Source: an uncultured Acetobacteraceae bacterium
GTDB lineage: Bacteria; Pseudomonadota; Alphaproteobacteria; Acetobacterales; Acetobacteraceae
Direction: 5' to 3'
DNA length: 5,106 nt
Assembly (NCBI GenBank): GCA_903839965.1
Contig: CAIMEK010000546.1
Location: 1 to 5,106, forward strand
Shown here: positions 1-4,231 of the stretch, in pieces
Position numbering within the stretch: position 1 is the stretch's first letter
Layout of the letters: each line of letters begins with the position of its first letter
The notes under the pieces: model-generated
What the model was told of the DNA's origin: nothing
What the model saw: the letters and a program-made list of their open reading frames with translations, nothing else
Database searches by the model: none
Program-made: the position numbers and the translations under genes

Positions 1-206
1 CGCTCATACTCGTAATCGATGCGTGCTGGTCGGCCGCACTTCATCGGCACTGCCACACGGGTTTCCCGGATCAACTGCTTCGAGGTCTCATCAAGACAAA
101 CCAAAAGCCGGTCCGGATCCCGCGGCCTCGTCTAAACCTCCAGACCCTCTTCCATCGCCGCCACGAACGCCGCGTTGGCCGTTGACGGAATGACCCATCG
201 ATATCG
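1..206 (-). pseudogene. IS630-family transposase remnant, interrupted and truncated
   Basis: Read on the minus strand from about 206 down to 1, one frame gives RYRWVIPSTANAAFVAAMEE, then a TAG stop at 134-132, then in the same frame DPDRLLVCLDETSKQLIRET and, near the window edge, GRPARIDYEYER. From memory this is the start of the catalytic DDE domain of IS630-family transposases; the Asp of LDET would be the first acidic catalytic residue. The stop sits where relatives usually carry Tyr (as in EVY.RP), so one base change from TAC or TAT explains it. Upstream of RYRWVIP the frame stays open, but I cannot match it to the N-terminal helix-turn-helix part of the family, so that half seems lost or replaced. 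No terminal inverted repeat or target duplication is visible. The element continues beyond position 1. I infer it is inactive. Confidence 0.75.
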
Positions 207-439
207 GGTGAGCGCGGTATAGTCAGGTACGGGTGGCTGGTTTTTTTGCCAGTGGGCTCGATAGCTATTTTGACTTCGGCGTGGACTGAGGGAGGCGACA
301 ACCAGGAGTTCGTTCCAGTCAGCGCGCAGCCACCGGACTGTCGCGACCGTCGGGGCTTGAAGGGTGGTCGGTCGGTGATGAATGCTATCGCAATGGAGCA
401 ACGGCGGCAAGAGCGGGAGCGGTTCAGGTGCCCCGCAGC
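207..439. other. No supported gene; spacer between IS remnant and exported-protein gene
   Basis: This stretch lies upstream of the recognisable transposase fragment and downstream of the stop codon of the minus-strand gene at 440-898. The minus frame joined to the transposase fragment stays open here and would read ATVRWLRADWNELLVVASLS and SYRAHWQKNQPPVPDY, which I do not recognise. It could be unrelated decayed mobile DNA or simply an open frame in GC-rich sequence. A run of seven T (241-247) is the only conspicuous simple sequence. I found no hairpin followed by a T tract that could end the minus-strand gene. Confidence 0.5.
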
Positions 440-898
440 TCAGCGGCCGATTTGGGCCACCGTCCCTTGCAACGCGACACCCGCGATGAAACTGCCCGCA
501 TGGCACTCGTACTCGGTGTCGCTCACGAAGGAAACTTTCTTGTAGTAGCTGATCACGTTGATCACGGTGTTGCCGCCCTCCTTCAGGGCGCGGGCATGCA
601 GCGCCTCCAGGGCGGACACCATCGCCCAGGCGCAGGCGCGCTCGTCTGTCTTGTTGGCGGAGTTCGTCTTGCGGTTGGCGATGAAGCTGCCCATCAGTCT
701 TGCACCGGCGGGCGCCGGATGAGTGCCAAAGACGAAGTTCACCCCCGTGCCGACATGCTGAGCAAAATCCCCACTGTTCAGCACATCCTGGATGCTGAGG
801 TGAAGCACCGTGTCGCGCGCCGCGGCGGGCTGGGCGAGGCCTCCCAAACCGGCGGCGAACAGGGTGGCGGCGAACAGGGCGGCGACGGTGCGTGACAC
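440..898 (-). CDS. Small exported protein of unknown function (family often labelled 'excinuclease')
   Basis: The product is 152 aa. I chose GTG at 898 because AAGGAG at 909-904 lies five bases upstream, and because translation from it gives a compact signal peptide at once: MSR, a hydrophobic core (residues 4-19) and PAAA-RD as a likely signal peptidase I site near residue 27. An ATG at 913 and one at 994 are in frame but would bury or delay the signal. The mature part has the blocks NRKTNSANKTDERACAWA (75-92), NVISYYKK (114-121) and EYECHAGSFIAGVAL (129-143). I recall these from a short periplasmic family that databases sometimes call 'excinuclease ABC subunit A'. With 152 aa, an export signal and no ATPase motif, it cannot be UvrA. 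Cys89 and Cys132 are the only cysteines in the mature chain and could form a disulfide (inference). It is transcribed away from the polyene operon, so a shared function is not implied. The true role is unknown. Confidence 0.85.
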   Translation of the reverse strand: MSRTVAALFAATLFAAGLGGLAQPAAARDTVLHLSIQDVLNSGDFAQHVGTGVNFVFGTHPAPAGARLMGSFIANRKTNSANKTDERACAWAMVSALEALHARALKEGGNTVINVISYYKKVSFVSDTEYECHAGSFIAGVALQGTVAQIGR

Positions 899-903
899 GG
901 CGG

Positions 904-909
904 CTCCTT
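904..909 (-). promoter_or_regulatory. Ribosome binding site that decides the GTG start at 898
   Basis: The minus strand reads AAGGAG at 909-904, then five bases, then GTG at 898-896. The upstream ATG at 913-911 overlaps this site and has no purine-rich leader of its own, so GTG is the better start. Confidence 0.7.
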
Positions 910-999
910 TCATCAACAGGCGGACGGAACGCGCGTCGCGGTCTGTCCATGGGTGGCACGCCAACGAGTGGAGCAGAAACGACCGCGTTGCCACAAAAA

Positions 1000-1026
1000 A
1001 TTATCCCCGCCCGCGGGAACCCGCAA
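1000..1026 (-). promoter_or_regulatory. Possible weak promoter for the minus-strand exported-protein gene
   Basis: On the minus strand, GATAAT (1005-1000) resembles a -10 box, with TTGCGG (1026-1021) 15 bp upstream as a poor -35. The spacer is shorter than the usual 16-18 bp and holds an 8-bp palindrome, CCCGCGGG (1010-1017). The A/T-rich GATAATTTTTTG tract stands out from the GC-rich surroundings. It lies about 100 bp before the GTG start. This is a motif reading only. Confidence 0.3.
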
Positions 1027-1071
1027 GGTGTCCGGACGCGGTGGTTGCATGTACGGCACGGTTCAGCCATT

Positions 1072-1100
1072 TTGACAGTGACGCTGGCACCTTCTCAAAG
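1072..1100 (+). promoter_or_regulatory. Candidate sigma-70 promoter for the rightward operon
   Basis: A perfect -35 hexamer TTGACA (1072-1077) is followed after 17 bp by TCAAAG (1095-1100), which shares three of six positions with TATAAT. It sits about 30 bp before the ATG at 1130, in the divergent intergenic region. If used, it would drive the small protein gene and, because the downstream genes overlap, probably the whole polyene block. The weak -10 suggests low basal activity or help from an activator (inference). Confidence 0.4.
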
Positions 1101-1129
1101 CATCCTGCCGAGGATTGCGGAGAGTCCCC

Positions 1130-1531
1130 ATGCGCTACAAGATACAAGCGATAATGCTGGCCATGGCGGCGATTTTGCTTATGGCTGCCCGTTTGCAGCC
1201 GCTCTACACTGTCCAGAACCGACCGATGTCGCCGCCGGTCGCGCAAAAGCTGAAGGACGACGCGTTCGCCCACCTGTTCGCCGACGCCGCAATGCGGAAA
1301 GGCTGGCGGCCGATGCCGCTGGCGCCGGGCCAGATCCGGGCGACCCCGATCATCCGGTCCAAGCACTCCGTGACCGTGGATATTTTATACAACCGTGAAT
1401 TCTACAGCATTGCCATCGTCGATTCGGAGGCCCTCAATGAAGCTGGCGGTCGCATCCACCCGGCCGCGAACAAGGCCGTCAAGGCGTTGCAGGACTCGAT
1501 CCAGGCGGCCTTGTCGCGCCAATCGTTTTGA
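1130..1531 (+). CDS. Small membrane-anchored or exported protein, lipoprotein-like but without a lipobox cysteine
   Basis: The product is 133 aa. I chose ATG at 1130 because GGAGAG (1119-1124) lies five bases upstream; a TTG at 1115 would add five residues but overlaps that site. Residues 1-20 (MRYKIQAIMLAMAAILLMAA) form a basic and hydrophobic export or anchor segment. Residues 44-65 include AFAHLFADAAMRKGWRPMPL. The C-terminal half carries IRSKHSVTVDILYN (75-88), FYSIAIVDSEAL (91-102) and GGRIHPAANKAVKALQDSI (106-124). This pattern, an H..V.I.Y strand, YSI...DS and IH..N....L, recalls small periplasmic lipoproteins of unknown function. Those typically have a Cys after the hydrophobic segment; here that place reads AARLQPLY and the protein has no Cys at all, so it may stay anchored by its N-terminal helix or be cleaved at AA-R. 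Its stop codon touches the next gene, so it is probably the first gene of the operon. It uses more A/T-ending codons (such as GAT ATT TTA TAC) than the genes after it. Confidence 0.8.
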   Translation: MRYKIQAIMLAMAAILLMAARLQPLYTVQNRPMSPPVAQKLKDDAFAHLFADAAMRKGWRPMPLAPGQIRATPIIRSKHSVTVDILYNREFYSIAIVDSEALNEAGGRIHPAANKAVKALQDSIQAALSRQSF

Positions 1532-2280
1532 ACGACGGCAAAGCCGGCAAAGTCGGAATTGGACCCTTGGCAAACACACCGCCCATCGCCTTCACCTTGC
1601 GTGCCTGGCAGGCCTGGAGCGAGGCGGACCCACCCGGTGAGGCCGGCCCCGGAGGTGCCCGCCCGCCCGCCCCGGCGCTGTTGCGCCGACGGGTCGGCAT
1701 GCTCGGGCAGCACGCTTTGCGGCTGGCCTGGGGCATGGCCTGCTCGGGCGAGGCGCGGCTGATCGCCTCGTCGCGGCACGGCGACTGCCACCGCTCGATC
1801 GCCATCATGGAGGCTCTCATCGCCGGCGAAGGCGTGTCGCCAGCCGAGTTCTCGCTTTCCGTGCACCATGCGTTGGTTGGTCTGCTGTCGATAGCGCGTG
1901 ACAACCGGCGCGGCCACACCGCGGTGGCTGCCGGTCCGGAAAGCTTCTGCTTCGGCTTCCTCGACGCGGTGGCCGGCCTGGCCGAGACACCGCAGGAACC
2001 AGTCCTGCTGATCCACTATGACGAGCCTTTGCCCGCGCCGTTCACCCGCTTCGCGCCCGAGACCGGACCGGCGCAGGCGCTGGTGTTCGCGCTCGCCGCC
2101 GGCGGACCGGGCGAGGCGATGACCTTGGCCGCCGTGCCCACCGCCCCGCCAGGGTCGGACCCCGCGTCCGACCCCGCCGCCGGGTTCCGCGGCTTTCTGG
2201 CCGATCCCGCCGCGCCGCGTTTCACTTTCGCTGGACCGCGCATGACCTGGACCTGGGCGCGCGATGTTGAATCGGCTTGA
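1528..2280 (+). CDS. apeC: Beta-ketoacyl synthase-like chain length factor of an aryl polyene pathway
   Basis: The product is up to 250 aa and matches the short stand-alone ketosynthase N-terminal-like family (PF13723 type) found in APE clusters. Visible blocks are FTLRAWQAWS (22-31), LLRRRVGMLGQHAL (51-64), ASSRHGD (80-86), FSLSVHHALVGLLSI (108-122), HTAVAAGPESF (130-140) and LLIHYDEPLP (160-169). Where an active ketosynthase has its nucleophilic Cys, this protein reads AVAAG, so it should not condense by itself. In the family it pairs with a catalytic ketosynthase and helps set chain length; that partner is not in the window. The start is uncertain: TTG at 1528 overlaps the preceding stop by four bases and suits translational coupling but has no clear ribosome site, while TTG at 1567 (residue 14) is also possible. 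It overlaps the next gene by 17 bp. Ala/Pro/Asp-rich linker sequence at 203-218 contains an SDPASDPAA repeat, with a DNA hairpin beneath it. The symbol rests on gene order and family, from memory. Confidence 0.85.
   Translation: MNDGKAGKVGIGPLANTPPIAFTLRAWQAWSEADPPGEAGPGGARPPAPALLRRRVGMLGQHALRLAWGMACSGEARLIASSRHGDCHRSIAIMEALIAGEGVSPAEFSLSVHHALVGLLSIARDNRRGHTAVAAGPESFCFGFLDAVAGLAETPQEPVLLIHYDEPLPAPFTRFAPETGPAQALVFALAAGGPGEAMTLAAVPTAPPGSDPASDPAAGFRGFLADPAAPRFTFAGPRMTWTWARDVESA
2152..2174 (+). other. Perfect 9-bp inverted repeat (hairpin) inside the apeC-like gene
   Basis: GGGTCGGAC (2152-2160) and GTCCGACCC (2166-2174) are exact reverse complements around a five-base loop, CCCGC. The same stretch is also an imperfect 12-base tandem repeat (2155-2166 and 2167-2178, 10 of 12 identical), encoding SDPA twice. 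No T tract follows, so it is not a standard terminator. It ends 90 bp before the acyltransferase start and could slow ribosomes or stabilise a processed mRNA end, or be a by-product of GC-rich repeat coding. Confidence 0.6.
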
Positions 2281-3070
2281 TCACGCCTGGCGGGTGGTTG
2301 CCACCGGGCTGGCCTTTGCCTTCATCTTCTTCGGCGGCGGACTGCTGGCGACCACCGTGCTGCCCTACCTCGCGCTGTGGCCCGGCGATCCGCGCGAGCG
2401 CTCGCAACGTGTCATCCGCGCGACTTTTCGTTTCTATCTCGCGGCGCTGCAGGGGATCCGGCTGTTGCGGCTAGAAACCGAGGGGCTGGAGGGCCTGGCC
2501 GACAGCGGCGGTGCCATCGTCATCGCCAACCACCCGTCGCTGCTCGACGTGGTGATGCTGATGGCCTTCATCCCGCGCTGCCATTGTATCGTGAAGCACC
2601 AGTTGTGGACCAGCCGGCTGCTCGGTGGCCTGGTGCGGCGCGCCGGTTACATCCGCAACGATCTGGATGGCGAGCAGATGCTGGCGGCCTGCCGCGAGAA
2701 CTTGGCGCGCGGCGCGGCGCTCATCGTTTTTCCCGAGGGCACGCGCTCGCGGCCGGACGCCCCGCCGCGGTTTCAACGCGGTTTCGCCAATCTCGCGGTG
2801 CTGACCGGTGCGCCGGTGCTGCCAGTGCTGATTACCTGCGACCCGCCGACGCTCACCAAGGGCGAGGCTTGGTGGACGGTGCCGAAGCAACGGCCGTTAT
2901 TTCGCCTGCGTGTCGGCGCGCCACTGGATACGGCGGCACTGACCGGCTCCGCCCCCCGCGCCCTGGCGGCGCGCCGGCTGACCCACGGGCTTGAACGGTA
3001 CTACGCAATCTGGCTGTCCGAACAGACCTCGCCACCTCCGGTCAGCTGTTGTAACGGACGCGTGGACTGA
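2264..3070 (+). CDS. apeD: PlsC-type membrane acyltransferase of the aryl polyene cluster
   Basis: The product is 268 aa and belongs to the lysophospholipid/1-acylglycerol-3-phosphate acyltransferase (LPLAT) superfamily. A hydrophobic segment (about residues 11-39) probably anchors it in the inner membrane. Motif I, NHPSLLD (89-95), keeps the catalytic His90 and Asp95 in the HX4D spacing. GYIRND (128-133) fits motif II, FPEGTRSRP (156-164) is motif III, and GAPVLPVLI (182-190) fits motif IV. All active-site elements look intact, so it should transfer an acyl group from an ACP or CoA donor. In APE clusters it is thought to act on the polyene or its lipid-like anchor rather than in general phospholipid synthesis (inference from context). 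ATG at 2264 lies inside the end of the preceding gene, without a strong ribosome site, suggesting coupled translation. A 63-bp gap to the next start is the only real gap in the block. A housekeeping PlsC is unlikely given the neighbours. Confidence 0.85.
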   Translation: MLNRLDHAWRVVATGLAFAFIFFGGGLLATTVLPYLALWPGDPRERSQRVIRATFRFYLAALQGIRLLRLETEGLEGLADSGGAIVIANHPSLLDVVMLMAFIPRCHCIVKHQLWTSRLLGGLVRRAGYIRNDLDGEQMLAACRENLARGAALIVFPEGTRSRPDAPPRFQRGFANLAVLTGAPVLPVLITCDPPTLTKGEAWWTVPKQRPLFRLRVGAPLDTAALTGSAPRALAARRLTHGLERYYAIWLSEQTSPPPVSCCNGRVD

Positions 3071-3121
3071 GTAAGACTGCCCGCGCAGGATGAGCCAGTG
3101 GCCGGCACAGTCCGGTCAGAC

Positions 3122-3126
3122 AGGAG
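3122..3126 (+). promoter_or_regulatory. Ribosome binding site that sets the GTG start of the first ACP
   Basis: AGGAG at 3122-3126 is followed by seven bases and GTG at 3134. An in-frame GTG at 3098 would add 12 residues that lie before the expected ACP fold and has no comparable site, so 3134 is preferred. Confidence 0.65.
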
Positions 3127-3133
3127 TGCGCCC

Positions 3134-3403
3134 GTGCAGGACATGGAACATGATTTGAAAGTGCTCCTGGTCGGCGCGCTAGCACTGGAAGACATCACGC
3201 CCGACGAGATTGGTTCCGACGAGCCGCTGTTCGGCGCTGGGCTCGGTCTCGACTCGATCGACGGCCTGGAGCTGGGGGTGGCGCTGCGCAAGGCTTACGG
3301 CATTCAGATCGACGCCGTCGGCGAGGAGTTGCGCACGGCGTTCAGTAGCGTGCGCTGCCTGGCCCGCTTCGTCCAGGCGCGCCTGGAGGTTAAGCCATGC
3401 TGA
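3134..3403 (+). CDS. apeE: Acyl carrier protein, first of a tandem pair
   Basis: The product is 89 aa, a normal ACP length. The expected four-helix layout is visible: helix 1 EHDLKVLLVGALAL (5-18), the loop ITPDEIGSDEPLFGAG (21-36), the phosphopantetheine site GLGLDSIDGLELGVAL (36-51) with Ser41 as the attachment residue, and a C-terminal helix ending SVRCLARFVQARL. A phosphopantetheinyl transferase from elsewhere in the genome would be needed to activate it. The acidic surface near DSID suits docking to ketosynthase-type enzymes. The GLGLDSID form and the TAFSSVRCLARFV tail resemble the first ACP of APE clusters as I recall them, so it probably carries the starter or the growing polyene. Its last seven bases overlap the start of the second ACP, which favours equal expression of the two carriers. 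Confidence 0.85.
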   Translation: MQDMEHDLKVLLVGALALEDITPDEIGSDEPLFGAGLGLDSIDGLELGVALRKAYGIQIDAVGEELRTAFSSVRCLARFVQARLEVKPC

Positions 3404-3687
3404 CGCGCCAACGCATCATCGAGGAACTAGCGGCCAGCCTGGAAGAGCTGTTCGAGGTGCCGCACGAGAAGATCACGCCGGAGGCACGCCTCTACGAGGA
3501 TCTCGACCTCGACAGCATCGACGCGGTCGACCTGGTGGTGAAGCTGCAGACCATGATTGGCCGGCGCATCAAGCCGGAGGAGTTCCGTGCCGCGCGCACC
3601 GTCAGCGATGTGGTGGACTGCATCGAGCGGCTGCTGCACGACGAGGCGGATCTGCATGCCGATCAGGGCTCCCAGCAACTGGCTTAA
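3397..3687 (+). CDS. apeF: Acyl carrier protein, second of a tandem pair
   Basis: The product is 96 aa. ATG at 3397 has a strong ribosome site, GGAGG at 3385-3389, seven bases upstream inside the preceding ACP gene. The fold reads as helix 1 IIEELAASLEELFEV (7-21), HEKITPEARLYEDLDLDS (23-40) and SIDAVDLVVKLQTMIG (40-55), with Ser40 in DSID as the phosphopantetheine attachment residue, then IKPEEFRAARTVSDVVDCIE (58-77) as the last helices. It is a true ACP by length and motif and differs clearly in sequence from the first one, so the pair is not a recent duplication. Two ACPs are characteristic of APE operons. One may hold starter units and the other extension intermediates, but the sequence cannot say which does what. 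The end overlaps the membrane protein gene by 32 bp. Confidence 0.88.
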   Translation: MLTRQRIIEELAASLEELFEVPHEKITPEARLYEDLDLDSIDAVDLVVKLQTMIGRRIKPEEFRAARTVSDVVDCIERLLHDEADLHADQGSQQLA

Positions 3688-4231
3688 GATTCTGGCAACG
3701 GCCGGGATGGCCTATCCGTTCCTGGTCTACGCCGGACTTCCCTATCTGCCGGGCCGCATGCTGTTGCTGGTCGGGCTGGTCATGGTGCTTGCCCGCCTGC
3801 TGTTCGTACGCACCACCGAAGTGCTGGCGTTGTGGAGCGCCCCGCTCGGTGTCGGCGCGAGCGTCCTGGCTGTGCTAGCCGTCGTCGACCCGCCATGGGG
3901 GGCGCGGGCCTATCCGGTGGTGATGAGCCTGGCAGCCTGCGGCGCTTTCGCCATCACGCTGCGCCACCCGCCCAGCCTGATCGAGCGCATCGCCCGCCGC
4001 ACCGAGCCCGACCTGCCGCCGCAGGGCGTGCGCTACACAAGACGCGTCACCCAGGTATGGGCCGGCTTCCTCGCCGCCAACGCGGCTGTCGCCGCAGCGG
4101 TGGCGGCCTGGGGCACGCTCGCGCAATGGACGCTGTGGAACGGCTTGGTCTCCTACCTGCTGATGGGCGCACTGTTCGTCGGCGAGATGCTGGTGCGGCG
4201 CCGCGTGCGCCGGCGGGCCGGGCCGGCATGA
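3656..4231 (+). CDS. apeG: COG4648-type six-segment membrane protein of aryl polyene clusters
   Basis: The product is 191 aa. ATG at 3656 is preferred because GGCGGA (3645-3650) lies five bases upstream and the first hydrophobic segment then stays whole; ATG at 3707 would cut it. About six membrane segments are visible: residues 9-28, 35-51, 57-77, 84-102, 133-153 and 159-180. Between the fourth and fifth is a charged loop, RHPPSLIERIARRTEPDLPP (104-123) running on to GVRYTRRVTQVW (124-135), which I recall as the most conserved part of this uncharacterised family and which should face one side of the membrane near the enzymes. The Arg-rich C-terminus (RRRVRRR) predicts a cytoplasmic end by the positive-inside rule. 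Its function is not established; a scaffold for the biosynthetic enzymes or a role in passing the product to the membrane is a guess. It overlaps the second ACP gene by 32 bp and the ligase gene by four (ATGA). Confidence 0.8.
   Translation: MPIRAPSNWLKILATAGMAYPFLVYAGLPYLPGRMLLLVGLVMVLARLLFVRTTEVLALWSAPLGVGASVLAVLAVVDPPWGARAYPVVMSLAACGAFAITLRHPPSLIERIARRTEPDLPPQGVRYTRRVTQVWAGFLAANAAVAAAVAAWGTLAQWTLWNGLVSYLLMGALFVGEMLVRRRVRRRAGPA

Noticed and set aside
240..246. Minus-strand A AAA AAC heptamer, a possible programmed -1 frameshift site
   Set aside because: The sequence beside it is not recognisable transposase in any frame, so there is no pair of coding frames for a shift to join.
132..1070. 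Long minus-strand open frame of 312 codons
   Set aside because: It runs antisense or out of frame through the real exported-protein gene; only its last part (132-206) matches a known family, the IS630 transposase fragment.
1115..1129. TTG start five codons upstream of the small protein gene
   Set aside because: It overlaps the ribosome site that serves the ATG at 1130, which gives a normal export signal.
892..1398. Plus-strand open frame across the divergent intergenic region
   Set aside because: It has no family resemblance and overlaps the better supported gene at 1130 in another frame.
2377..2994. Plus-strand open frame of 205 codons inside the acyltransferase gene
   Set aside because: Arg/Ala/Gly-rich shadow translation; the overlapping frame has intact LPLAT motifs.
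3071..3133. Possible terminator in the 63-bp gap between acyltransferase and first ACP
   Set aside because: No stable stem followed by a T tract was found, so read-through within one operon is more likely.
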